Below, piece by piece: positions 1 to 7,679 of a stretch of DNA of 13,457 nt (its first letter is position 1; each line of letters opens with the position of its first letter). The notes below the pieces were generated by a model. That model worked only from the letters and a program-made list of their open reading frames with translations, had not been told where the DNA came from and did no database searches. Source of the DNA: Deltaproteobacteria bacterium (GTDB lineage Bacteria; Desulfobacterota; GWC2-55-46; S146-70; JAUXIU01); NCBI GenBank assembly GCA_030620895.1, contig JAUXIU010000009.1, forward strand, positions 1 through 13,457, given 5' to 3'. The position numbers were made by a program, and so were the translations under genes.

Positions 1-136
1 CCTTAAGATATTCTGCCTCTTCCTTCTTTGATAATAGATCTTCCTTTAAACGATTATTCTCTTCTGACAATACCGCATAGGACTCAATCAGTCTATTGAT
101 TTGCTTCTCTAAAACCCCAAACTTACCAGAGTTCAT
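1..136 (-). CDS. ZapB-like coiled-coil protein, partial (C-terminus outside window)
   Basis: Forty-five codons are visible from an ATG at 134-136 to the left edge, with no stop. The peptide begins MNSGKFGVLEKQINRLIESY and is strongly heptad-like, rich in Leu, Glu, Lys and Asn (for example LSEENNRLKEDLL), so a continuous coiled coil is predicted. This resembles the short ZapB/ZapB-like division proteins that stabilise the Z ring and often sit next to zapA. That assignment is by pattern only, because low-complexity coiled coils are easily confused. The start is well supported: an AAGGAAGG Shine-Dalgarno lies just upstream and a good promoter lies about 20 bases further up. The gene is co-directional with gltBD but has its own promoter, so it is probably a separate transcription unit. 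Confidence 0.6.
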   Translation of the reverse strand, partial: MNSGKFGVLEKQINRLIESYAVLSEENNRLKEDLLSKKEEAEYLK

Positions 137-157
137 ACCTTCCTTGTGATTAATTAT

Positions 158-186
158 ATCATAGAGTTTTTATAATTTTAAGTCAA
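158..186 (-). promoter_or_regulatory. Sigma70-type promoter of the ZapB-like gene
   Basis: On the minus strand there is a -35 TTGACT (181-186), a 17-base AT-rich spacer and a -10 TATGAT (158-163). The predicted start site near 150 would give a leader of about 15 bases carrying the Shine-Dalgarno. Both hexamers differ from consensus at one base and the spacing is optimal. This is the best sigma70-type promoter in the window. Confidence 0.65.
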
Positions 187-200
187 GCTTCAAACATCAT

Positions 201-267
201 TCGTTAATCGTGTATCGTGTATCGTGAATCGAATCACTAACCACGAACTACGAACGACTAACGACGG
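201..267. repeat. Heptameric imperfect inverted repeat, copy 1
   Basis: The left half is built of near-identical 7-base units (TGTATCG, TGTATCG, TGAATCG at 211-231). The right half carries units of the type CACGAAC, TACGAAC, GACTAAC, and is an imperfect reverse complement of the left half. The ends CGTTA and TAACG pair. The unit matches the CACGA-containing units at 9166 and 9302. It lies between the gltD end and the promoter of the ZapB-like gene. It could fold as a long imperfect hairpin after gltD, and a run of seven T follows it on the plus strand. I see no gene between 187 and 419. Confidence 0.7.
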
Positions 268-419
268 TTTTTTTATTCGGCAATATTCAATTTTATTAAG
301 TATACTAGCCTATCCCTCCTTGAAAAACAAGAACATTTTTATCTGAACAATTATTGTTATTTAATCCTTCTAACTAATTGATTGTTAAATGGTTTCTTTG
401 AGGATATAAAGATAGAATA

Positions 420-1904
420 CTACGGAAGGCTTGTCGATCCCATCAGGTATCGATCACACTCACGTGCAGCACCACGCCCTTCGTTGATTGCCCATACAAC
501 TAGACTTTGACCTCGTCGCATATCACCGGCAGCAAAGATACCCTTTTTATTGGTAGCATACTTTCCGTATTCCGCATTTACATTTGATCTCTCGTCTCTT
601 TCAATACTAAACTTATCAATGAGGGTATCCTCAGGCCCGAGAAATCCCATGGAAAGTATTACCAATTGAGTGGGCCATACCCTTCCTGTACCCGGCATCT
701 CTACCGGGAGGAAGCGACCGTTATCGTCCTTCTTCCATTCTATTCCAACGGTATGAGCCTCTTTGACGTTTCCATTATGATCTCCAACAAATTTCTTCGT
801 CATTATGCAATATTCGCGAGGGTCACAACCGAAGAGATGTACAGCCTCTTCCTGTCCATAATCTAGGCGGTTTATCCTCGGCCATTGCGGCCAGGGATTG
901 TTGGGTAGACGCTTGGAAGGTTGTTTTTGTAGAATTTCGAACTGCACGACACTCTTACATCCATGGCGTATAGAGGTAGCTACACAGTCAGTGCCTGTGT
1001 CTCCTCCGCCTATAATGATAACATCCTTATCCCTGGCTGATATATAGTTGCCGTCCTGATGGTTACTGTCGAGAATGCTCTTTGTATTAGCATGGAGAAA
1101 CTCCATTGCGAATATTATATTCTTCAGATCTCTCTCCTCGACCTGAAGGTTGCGGGGTTTTGTAGAGCCTGCACACAGGACAATCGCATCGAATTCTTTC
1201 AGCATCCTCTGTGTAGAATAATCTCTGCCTACGTCGGTATTTGTTATGAACTTGACACCACACTCTGCCATCAAGTCGATCCTTCGTTGAACTATCCCCT
1301 TATCCAGCTTCATGTTGGGAATACCGTACATTAGCAGTCCACCGATTCTGTCGTGACGTTCAAATACTGTTACCAAATGTCCTGCCTTATTGAGTTGAGC
1401 AGCACAGGCAAGGCCAGCAGGACCTGAACCTACTACAGCAACTTTCTTGCCGGTAAGCCTTGCAGGTTGCTCTGGGACCAGCCAGTTTTCTTCAAAGCCT
1501 GTATCAATGATGGAACATTCAATGTTTTTAATCGTAACCGGGGGCTCGCTGATACCAAGAACACATGAACCCTCGCAGGGTGCAGGGCATACCCTGCCCG
1601 TAAACTCAGGAAAGTTGTTTGTTTTCTGAAGGTGTATGAGTGCCTCCTCCCAGAACCCGCGATAAACTAGATCGTTCCACTCCGGAATAAGGTTGTTTAT
1701 AGGGCAACCGGAAGTCATACCGCCTATTTGGATGCCACTATGGCAGAATGGTGTACCACAATCCATACAGCGCGCACCCTGTATGCGAAGCTTTTCCTTT
1801 TCAAATGGCAGATGAAATTCCTGCCAATCACGAATCCTTTCCGCAGGTCGACGGTCAGTCGGGAGTTCGCGTGGATATTCTAAGAATCCTGTAGGTTTAC
1901 CCAT
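420..1904 (-). CDS. gltD: Glutamate synthase (NADPH) small/beta subunit
   Basis: This is the electron-input subunit of bacterial GOGAT: it oxidises NAD(P)H at FAD and passes electrons through iron-sulfur clusters to the large subunit. From the ATG at 1902-1904 it is 494 residues, normal for the family. The N-terminal cluster domain has C46, C49, C54, C67 and C106, C110, C114. An FAD-binding GSGPAG motif (about 159-164) and an NADPH-binding GGGDTG motif (about 299-304) follow, and the C-terminal FAD motif [11 protein letters not shown] is present. A TTG at 1943 would add 13 residues. I reject it because family members start at MGKPTGF and an AAGGAG sits just before this ATG, while the extension reads into a spacer repeat. 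It lies 97 bases after gltB in the same direction and is presumably co-transcribed. Confidence 0.96.
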   Translation of the reverse strand: MGKPTGFLEYPRELPTDRRPAERIRDWQEFHLPFEKEKLRIQGARCMDCGTPFCHSGIQIGGMTSGCPINNLIPEWNDLVYRGFWEEALIHLQKTNNFPEFTGRVCPAPCEGSCVLGISEPPVTIKNIECSIIDTGFEENWLVPEQPARLTGKKVAVVGSGPAGLACAAQLNKAGHLVTVFERHDRIGGLLMYGIPNMKLDKGIVQRRIDLMAECGVKFITNTDVGRDYSTQRMLKEFDAIVLCAGSTKPRNLQVEERDLKNIIFAMEFLHANTKSILDSNHQDGNYISARDKDVIIIGGGDTGTDCVATSIRHGCKSVVQFEILQKQPSKRLPNNPWPQWPRINRLDYGQEEAVHLFGCDPREYCIMTKKFVGDHNGNVKEAHTVGIEWKKDDNGRFLPVEMPGTGRVWPTQLVILSMGFLGPEDTLIDKFSIERDERSNVNAEYGKYATNKKGIFAAGDMRRGQSLVVWAINEGRGAARECDRYLMGSTSLP

Positions 1905-1930
1905 TCTCTCCTTACTTAAGTGCCTAAAAG

Positions 1931-1980
1931 GTTCAAGGTTCAAAGTTGAAAACCGTGAACCCAGAACCGTGAACGTGGTT
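1931..1980. repeat. Short-period repeat in the gltB-gltD spacer
   Basis: The plus strand shows consecutive 7-base-like units (GGTTCAA twice, then AGTTGAA, AACCGTG, AACCCAG, AACCGTG). GGTTCA and TGAACC units oppose each other, so the segment can form a weak hairpin in the gltBD transcript. It is related in composition to the palindrome at 6872-6908. It occupies half of the 97-base spacer and overlaps the in-frame upstream extension of gltD. Confidence 0.6.
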
Positions 1981-2001
1981 TTTCAACTTAATTCACTTTT
2001 T

Positions 2002-5000
2002 TTAATTTCCGCCAACCCGTGCCATGTCACTTAAGTTTTCTTTGAAGGCAGCCATCACCGCCTCCTCACCGCTTATGCCTGCTTCCCTAACCTGTTTTAG
2101 TGCCTGCAACACACGGGCATAGTCATTAGGTAAGACTTTTACAAATTTCGGTACCATCTCTTCCCATTGAGAGAGAATCCTCGAACCAGGCTTGCTCTTA
2201 GTGTACTTTACATGCTTTTGGATCATATTTAGCACTTCCTCTACCTCTTCTTCGTCTTCAAGCTTAAAGAGAGAAACCATCTGCTTGTTACATCGGCTCG
2301 TAAAATCTCCACCCACATCTAATACATATGCAATTCCCCCCGACATCCCTGCTGCAAAATTCCGCCCCGTGGGGCCGAGTATAATTACTCGTCCACCTGT
2401 CATATACTCACAACCATGGTCACCTACAGATTCGACAACAGCATGGGCACCACTGTTCCTGACACAGAATCGCTCCCCTGCCACGCCGTTGATATAAGCC
2501 TCTCCACTTGTCGCACCATAGAAAGCTACGTTACCTATAATGACATTCTCCTCAGGTACGAAGGTTGAGCTTTCCGGAGGAAAGACGATAAGCTTGCCAC
2601 CTGAAAGTCCTTTACCGATGTAATCGTTTGAATCACCTTCAAGGATGAGAGTGATTCCATGGGGAACAAAGGCCCCGAAACTTTGACCAGCCGATCCTTT
2701 AAAGTGAAGTTTTATAGTATCTTCGGGAAGTAAATCCTCACCATGATGTTTGGTGATTTCACTTCCAAGAATTGTTCCCACCACTCGATCCGTATTCCGA
2801 ATAGGGAGTGTTGCCCTTACAGGCTCACGCAGATCAAAAGCAGGCTCACAGAGTTTTAGAAGTTCTCGATTGTCAAGGGCCTTATCAAGCCCGTGATCCT
2901 GTGGAATCTGACAATATTGTCCTACATCAGGCGGTACGTCAGGCCGGAAGAGTATTTTTGAGAAATCGAGTCCCTTAGCTTTCCAGTGATCTATTGCCTT
3001 TCGCATCTCGAGCTTATCGGTTCTTCCAACCATCTCGTTAATAGTACGGAAACCAAGTTTTGCCATTAATTCCCGCATCTCCTGTGCGATGAAATGCATA
3101 AAGTTTATTACATAAGCAGGGTCCCCGGTAAACTTCTTGCGCAACTCCGGGTTCTGTGTTGCTACCCCGACAGGACAGGTGTCGAGCTGACAGACGCGCA
3201 TCATTACACAGCCCATCACAACAAGTGGTGCTGTTGCAAATCCATGCTCCTCTGCACCTAAGAGTGTCGCAATGACAACATCTCTGCCTGTCTTGAGCTG
3301 TCCGTCAGTCTCCACTACAATACGGCTTCGAAGGTTATTTAAAACAAGGGTCTGGTGTGTATCTGCAAGTCCAAGCTCCCACGGAAGTCCCGCATGCTTG
3401 ATGCTAGACCTTGGTGAAGCGGCTGTGCCACCATCAAAACCACTGATCAATACTACATCAGCGTGCCCCTTCGACACACCTGCTGCAATAGTACCAACAC
3501 CTACTTCAGATACTAGTTTTACATTTATCCGTGCCTGCGGATTGGCATTCTTAAGGTCATGTATCAGTTCTGCCAGATCTTCAATCGAGTATATATCATG
3601 ATGGGGAGGCGGGGATATAAGGCCTACACCTGGTGTAGAGTGTCTCACACGAGCAATCCATGGATACACTTTACATCCCGGAAGCTGCCCTCCCTCCCCT
3701 GGTTTTGCGCCTTGAGCCATCTTTATTTGGATCTCTTTTGCATTTACAAGATACTGACTCGTTACACCAAACCTCCCTGAAGCTACCTGCTTGATAGCAC
3801 TGCTCCTTGAGTCTCCGTTTGCATCAGGGATAAACCGCGCCGGGTCTTCGCCACCTTCGCCGGTATTGCTCTTTCCGCCTATCCTGTTCATGGCTATTGC
3901 AAGACACTCATGTGCCTCCTGGCTGATAGCGCCGTAAGACATTGCTCCGGTTTTGAACCGCTTGCAGATCGATTTCACCGGCTCAACCTCCTCAATGGGA
4001 ATAGGTTCAGGGGCGAACTTGAACTGCATAAGGCCCCGTAAAGTAGAGTGTTTTTCAGACTGGTCGTTGATGTGTTCAGCATACTCTTTGAAAAGGTTGA
4101 AATCGTCTGTTCGACAGGCGTGCTGAAGTTTATAAATCGTTTCCGGATTGAAGAGGTGATGCTCACCTTCACTTCTCCACTTATATTGTCCTCCCATATC
4201 GAGTGTTTTTTCATTGAGTTTGCGGTCTGGGAAGGCGTGCTCATGGCGAATCTGAACCTCACGGGCAAGCTCATCTAACCCTATTCCCTCAATACGGGAT
4301 GGAGTCCAGGTAAAGTATTTGTCTATTATAGTACTGTTAAGACCAACCGCTTCAAAGATCTGAGCCCCACGATAGCTCTGGATGGTTGATATACCCATCT
4401 TGGAGGCAGTCTTAACCACACCTTTCACTGCTGCTTTTATATAATTCTTAACAGCTTCGTCATGAGTAATACCTACCAGCATTCTCTGCCTTATCATATC
4501 GTCGAGAGTCTCAAATGCAAGGTAGGGGTTGATCGCTCCGACACCGTACCCAATTAAAACCGCAAAGTGGTGTACCTCTCTCGGTTCCCCCGATTCAAGT
4601 ACCAAACCCACCTTGGTACGTGTGTTGTTACGAATAAGGTGGTGATGGAGGCCTGACACAGCCAGTAATGCGGGGATAGATGCATTTTCATGGCCTATAC
4701 CACGGTCAGATAAAATCAGGATATTGGCCCCTTCAGATATGGCCCTATCGGCATTACTACACAGATCATCCATAGCCGCTTCAAGGCCCTTACACCCTTC
4801 TGTGACTTTGTATAGAATTGATAGCGTAACGGACTTGAGACCGGGCTGATCAAGATGGGTGAGCTTTGCCAGCTCTTTATTATTCAATATAGGCACCTTG
4901 AGGCTAATCTGGTGGGCACTCTCCGGTTCCGGTTTCAGCAAGTTACGTTCAGGGCCGATCGTAGTATCAACTGCAAAAATAACCTCCTCCCTGATAGAAT

Positions 5001-6636
5001 CGATAGGTGGATTGGTAACTTGGGCAAAGAGTTGTTTGAAATAATTGTACAGAAGCTGCGACTTGTCTGAAAGAACTGCAAGTGGCGTGTCTGTGCCCAT
5101 AGAACCGATTGGCTCAACCCCGTCTTTAGCCATGGGGGCCATAAGAAGGTTAAGGTCTTCTGTGGTGTAACCGAATGCCTTCTGGCGGTGAAAGACCGTT
5201 TCGTGATCCGGTTCAGGAACATGAGGCGGCTCCGGCAAATCTTCGAGTGCCACAAGGTGTTCATTAAGCCACTCTCTGTAAGGATGTTCAGTGGCAATAC
5301 GGTGTTTTATCTCCTCGTCGGTTACGATACAACCCTTATTAGTGTCTACCAAAAACATCCTGCCTGGCTGGAGACGTCCTTTATAAAGTACCCTGTCCGG
5401 CGGAATATCAAGTACACCGACCTCCGAGGCCATTACAACCAGATCGTCTTTCGTAACGTAGTACCGTGATGGACGCAAGCCGTTTCTGTCAAGTACAGCT
5501 CCGATCTGTTCGCCATCCGTAAAGGCTATCGAGGCAGGACCATCCCAAGGCTCCATCAGGCAACTGTGATACTGGTAAAATGCCTTCTTCTCGTCACTCA
5601 TGCTTTCATGTTTTGACCATGGTTCAGGTATCATCATCATGACTGCATGTGGCAGAGAACGGCCTGCAAGCACAAGAAATTCGAGGCAGTTATCAAATAT
5701 AGTCGAGTCGCTTCCATCCTGATTGACAATAGGGAAGGCCTTGGGGAGGTCATCCCCGAAGAGTTCAGACTTGAACATCCCATGGCGGGCAAGCATCCAG
5801 TTGATATTCCCCCTGAGGGTGTTTATTTCACCGTTATGTATTATATAACGATAAGGATGGGCCCTATCCCAACTGGGAAATGTATTTGTACTGAACCTGG
5901 AATGAACAAGGGCAAGAGCGGTTTCAATGTCAGGGTCAGATAAATCCTGATAAAATTCTTTAACCTGCTCTGACAAGAGCATACCTTTATAGATAATAGT
6001 CCTATGTGAGAGACTAGTCGTATAAAAGTACTCCCTCCCCTTCATTCTAGAGTTACGGATAGTGTAATATGCACGTCGACGAATAACAAAAAGTTTGCGT
6101 TCAAAGGCCAGTTCATCTTTAATTTTTGGATCTCTTCCTACAAAAACCTGACGAACAAAAGGTTCGGACAACTTGGCTGTTTTTCCAAGATTAGAATTGT
6201 TAGTAGGTACGGTACGCCAACCAAGAAAGTGCTGTCCTTCTTCTTTAATTATCTTTTCATAGATCTTCTCACAGTCTCTACGTTCTTTGGTATCATGGGG
6301 AAGCAATACCATCCCAACACCATACTCACCAGGAGCGGAGAGAGGGATTTTTTCCTCCTTACATACCTTATGAAAAAACTTATGGGGAATCTGAAACAAG
6401 ATGCCAGCCCCGTCACCCGTATTCGGCTCTGCACCAACGGCACCACGGTGACGAAGGTTTAATAGAATAGAAAGTCCCTGATGAACTATCTCGTTCGACT
6501 TCTTCCCTTTAATGTTTACAACAAACCCGACCCCACAGGAATCGTGTTCGAATTGTGGATCGTAGAGGCCTTTCGGGCTTAATCCAAAGTGTTCCCTTTT
6601 ATAACCTTCCCAATTATTGCTTTTGACATTCTTCAT
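2002..6636 (-). CDS. gltB: Glutamate synthase large/alpha subunit
   Basis: This 1544-residue protein is full length for bacterial GltB. It hydrolyses glutamine and channels ammonia to 2-oxoglutarate, giving glutamate at an FMN site. Visible in order: a class II amidotransferase domain with nucleophile C34 in HDSCGVGF, implying removal of a 33-residue propeptide; the central domain; the FMN synthase domain with GAMSYGAIS (897-905), [10 protein letters not shown] (978-987) and [10 protein letters not shown] (1066-1075); a 3Fe-4S site C1143-x5-C1149-x4-C1154; and the C-terminal GXGXG beta-helix with [13 protein letters not shown] and GGRVIILG. No motif is missing. The ATG at 6634-6636 has no clear Shine-Dalgarno, so the exact start is less certain than the rest. 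It heads a gltB-gltD unit, and its partner follows after 97 bases. Confidence 0.98.
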   Translation of the reverse strand: MKNVKSNNWEGYKREHFGLSPKGLYDPQFEHDSCGVGFVVNIKGKKSNEIVHQGLSILLNLRHRGAVGAEPNTGDGAGILFQIPHKFFHKVCKEEKIPLSAPGEYGVGMVLLPHDTKERRDCEKIYEKIIKEEGQHFLGWRTVPTNNSNLGKTAKLSEPFVRQVFVGRDPKIKDELAFERKLFVIRRRAYYTIRNSRMKGREYFYTTSLSHRTIIYKGMLLSEQVKEFYQDLSDPDIETALALVHSRFSTNTFPSWDRAHPYRYIIHNGEINTLRGNINWMLARHGMFKSELFGDDLPKAFPIVNQDGSDSTIFDNCLEFLVLAGRSLPHAVMMMIPEPWSKHESMSDEKKAFYQYHSCLMEPWDGPASIAFTDGEQIGAVLDRNGLRPSRYYVTKDDLVVMASEVGVLDIPPDRVLYKGRLQPGRMFLVDTNKGCIVTDEEIKHRIATEHPYREWLNEHLVALEDLPEPPHVPEPDHETVFHRQKAFGYTTEDLNLLMAPMAKDGVEPIGSMGTDTPLAVLSDKSQLLYNYFKQLFAQVTNPPIDSIREEVIFAVDTTIGPERNLLKPEPESAHQISLKVPILNNKELAKLTHLDQPGLKSVTLSILYKVTEGCKGLEAAMDDLCSNADRAISEGANILILSDRGIGHENASIPALLAVSGLHHHLIRNNTRTKVGLVLESGEPREVHHFAVLIGYGVGAINPYLAFETLDDMIRQRMLVGITHDEAVKNYIKAAVKGVVKTASKMGISTIQSYRGAQIFEAVGLNSTIIDKYFTWTPSRIEGIGLDELAREVQIRHEHAFPDRKLNEKTLDMGGQYKWRSEGEHHLFNPETIYKLQHACRTDDFNLFKEYAEHINDQSEKHSTLRGLMQFKFAPEPIPIEEVEPVKSICKRFKTGAMSYGAISQEAHECLAIAMNRIGGKSNTGEGGEDPARFIPDANGDSRSSAIKQVASGRFGVTSQYLVNAKEIQIKMAQGAKPGEGGQLPGCKVYPWIARVRHSTPGVGLISPPPHHDIYSIEDLAELIHDLKNANPQARINVKLVSEVGVGTIAAGVSKGHADVVLISGFDGGTAASPRSSIKHAGLPWELGLADTHQTLVLNNLRSRIVVETDGQLKTGRDVVIATLLGAEEHGFATAPLVVMGCVMMRVCQLDTCPVGVATQNPELRKKFTGDPAYVINFMHFIAQEMRELMAKLGFRTINEMVGRTDKLEMRKAIDHWKAKGLDFSKILFRPDVPPDVGQYCQIPQDHGLDKALDNRELLKLCEPAFDLREPVRATLPIRNTDRVVGTILGSEITKHHGEDLLPEDTIKLHFKGSAGQSFGAFVPHGITLILEGDSNDYIGKGLSGGKLIVFPPESSTFVPEENVIIGNVAFYGATSGEAYINGVAGERFCVRNSGAHAVVESVGDHGCEYMTGGRVIILGPTGRNFAAGMSGGIAYVLDVGGDFTSRCNKQMVSLFKLEDEEEVEEVLNMIQKHVKYTKSKPGSRILSQWEEMVPKFVKVLPNDYARVLQALKQVREAGISGEEAVMAAFKENLSDMARVGGN

Positions 6637-6832
6637 ATGCAGTAAATTTCAAACCACAACGCTACGTATTTTGTTTTAGCTCTTGTGCAAAATATATCAA
6701 GAACTTGATTATACAGATTTAGGATAGCATATTACACAGATTTTTAATGGTTCGGCCTGTATAATCACCTTGAATAGTGTTTGCTGTAATACTTTGCCTT
6801 AAGGGAGGATGACGCGAGCTAAATAAAATATA
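6637..6832. other. gltB upstream region, no gene
   Basis: This AT-rich spacer is directly upstream of gltB and I see no open frame with coding character. It holds the candidate promoter and direct repeat at 6708-6743. A TATAAT on the plus strand (6760-6765) has no gene behind it. The region ends at the terminal GTCAAC of repeat P. Confidence 0.7.
6708..6743 (-). promoter_or_regulatory. Candidate gltB promoter with a tandem 13-base repeat
   Basis: On the minus strand AAATCTGTATAAT (6708-6720) and AAATCTGTGTAAT (6731-6743) differ at one base and are 23 bases apart, about two helical turns. The nearer copy contains a perfect TATAAT (6708-6713), about 70 bases before the gltB ATG. The farther copy occupies the -35 position, where no TTGACA-like hexamer exists. 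That layout would suit an activator-dependent or repressor-controlled promoter. The role is inferred. Confidence 0.4.
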
Positions 6833-6930
6833 GTCAACTACCATCGGCTTTAGCCGATGGCTTGAGGATTCAAGGGTTCAAGGGTTTTACTTCAACCCTT
6901 GAACCCTTAGAGTCACAAAAAGTCAAACTA
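6833..6930. repeat. Repeat P, copy A (with nested palindrome)
   Basis: It runs from GTCAAC to AGTCAAACTA on the plus strand and matches 13251-13313 at both ends. The first 37 bases differ at five positions from the other copy. A near-terminal hairpin, CCATCGG-CTTTAG-CCGATGG, is perfect here (6841-6860). Relative to the other copy it has about 34 extra bases, almost exactly the palindrome at 6872-6908. Such a GGCTTTAGCC-type subterminal hairpin next to GTTGAC is reminiscent of right ends of IS200/IS605-superfamily elements, but no transposase is present. Confidence 0.65.
6872..6908. repeat. Perfect 15-bp-stem palindrome nested in repeat P
   Basis: The arm AAGGGTTCAAGGGTT (6872-6886) is perfectly complementary to AACCCTTGAACCCTT (6894-6908) around a 7-base loop. 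Each arm is itself a near-tandem 8-base repeat. It is absent from the P copy at 13251-13313, so it looks like a later insertion or expansion. Confidence 0.8.
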
Positions 6931-7297
6931 AAGCCTTCTCCTTAAGGCGGGGGTTTTTCTACCATTTCCTGAGTAAGACAATATATTACTTTACGCATGA
7001 GAAGCCCGCCATTTGTAACGGGGTTTTTCAGGCTCTTGTTGCACCTATAAAACAATATAAACAGACTTTGGAGACTTCAGAGGCCCGCGGCCTTTTTAGG
7101 GGGTTCAAGGCAAAGACCGCCCAGACCTCCATCTGGTTACATTCGGATTCCAGCCGAGGCCTATAAATGCCCCCTTGAGATTTGAAGAGATCAGAAGGTT
7201 AGAACCTTCTAAGATGTGTTGATCCTTTCAAGAAAGGAAACGAGTACGTATCGTACGACCCCTAAATAGAATAATTATATTTATGACGTTGTGTATA
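6931..7297 (-). mobile_element. Decayed insertion-element remnant (ISC/IS605-like), no transposase
   Basis: No sustained coding frame exists here. On the minus strand the segment begins with 20 bases (7278-7297) identical to the 5' end of the HEARO-like RNA at 13312-13331. It ends with a CCCCCGCC stretch and a GCCTT/AAGGC hairpin directly abutting the AGTCAAACTA end of repeat P. Two related blocks of the form hairpin plus GGGGTTTTTC on the plus strand lie at 6934-6958 and 7003-7028, like duplicated element ends. A longer complementary pair (GGGGG near 7099, CCCCC near 7170) encloses further hairpins. I infer an internally deleted element with a left end near 7297 and a right end near 6931. 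Both boundaries and the family are uncertain. Confidence 0.4.
7193..7256. other. Cluster of three perfect small palindromes
   Basis: Three inverted repeats follow each other within 64 bases. They are AGAAGGTT/AACCTTCT (7193-7210, 8-bp arms, 2-base centre), TCCTTTC/GAAAGGA (7223-7238, 7-bp arms) and GTACG/CGTAC (7244-7256, 5-bp arms). They lie inside the element remnant, just after its 20-base end. They may be structure of the element's RNA or DNA ends. Confidence 0.6.
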
Positions 7298-7411
7298 ATA
7301 CCTGTATTCTGGCAGGAAGAGGTATCAACCTTAGTCCCCCTATAAACTCAATGTCCAAGGATTTTTGCACTGGAAACATCTTTAGAATAGATGCAATTAC
7401 CAATTATGTGA

Positions 7412-7597
7412 TTATGCTGGAACACAGCAATCGACAGGACAAACCTCAGCACATTTTGGTGAATCGAAATGCCCTTCACATTCAACACATGCCTCTGTGT
7501 CTATAATATAAATGTCGCCCTCACTTATAGCGGATACGGGGCACTCGGGGAGACACACGCCACATGCCACACAATCTTCGGTAATTTTAAGTGCCAT
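7412..7597 (-). CDS. 2[4Fe-4S] ferredoxin, Alvin (Allochromatium)-type
   Basis: This is a small soluble electron carrier of 61 residues. Cluster I cysteines are C9, C12 and C15 with C53-Pro. Cluster II cysteines are C37, C40 and C49 with C19-Pro. The eight residues between C40 and C49, instead of two, mark the Alvin/YfhL-type ferredoxins, whose clusters have very low potentials. Two extra cysteines (C57, C58) lie near the C-terminus. The start is firm: an AAGGAGGTG Shine-Dalgarno is well placed upstream. It lies 82 bases downstream of the aldehyde dehydrogenase in the same direction, with a candidate promoter of its own in that gap. Its partner enzyme cannot be told from this window. I see no clear terminator after it. 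Confidence 0.95.
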   Translation of the reverse strand: MALKITEDCVACGVCLPECPVSAISEGDIYIIDTEACVECEGHFDSPKCAEVCPVDCCVPA

Positions 7598-7633
7598 CTT
7601 CGGTTACACCTCCTTGTTGTAATTGTACACTGT

Positions 7634-7663
7634 ATACTAACTTACCCATCCGAAAAAAATCAA
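7634..7663 (-). promoter_or_regulatory. Candidate promoter of the ferredoxin gene
   Basis: A -35-like TTGATT (7658-7663), an 18-base spacer and a -10-like TAGTAT (7634-7639) lie 37 bases before the ferredoxin ATG. Each hexamer matches four of six consensus bases. A near-palindrome GTATACAGTGTAC (7625-7637) overlaps the -10 and could be an operator. Read-through from the upstream aldehyde dehydrogenase is equally possible. Confidence 0.35.
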
Positions 7664-7679
7664 GAATAATTTGTTAATC

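Noticed and set aside
201..267. CRISPR array, because of regularly spaced short repeats
   Set aside because: Units are 7 bases with no spacers between them. There are no 25-40-base direct repeats and no cas genes.
1905..1943. TTG start adding 13 residues to gltD
   Set aside because: The extension begins in the spacer repeat. The family start MGKPTGF with AAGGAG upstream is at 1904.
6685..6705. Sigma54-type promoter for gltB (TTGAT-N5-TTGCA on the minus strand)
   Set aside because: The essential GG of the -24 element is missing, so only the -12 half resembles consensus.
7291..7669. Plus-strand open frames opposite the ferredoxin gene
   Set aside because: They are antisense shadows of a clear ferredoxin with all its cysteine motifs and a strong ribosome site.
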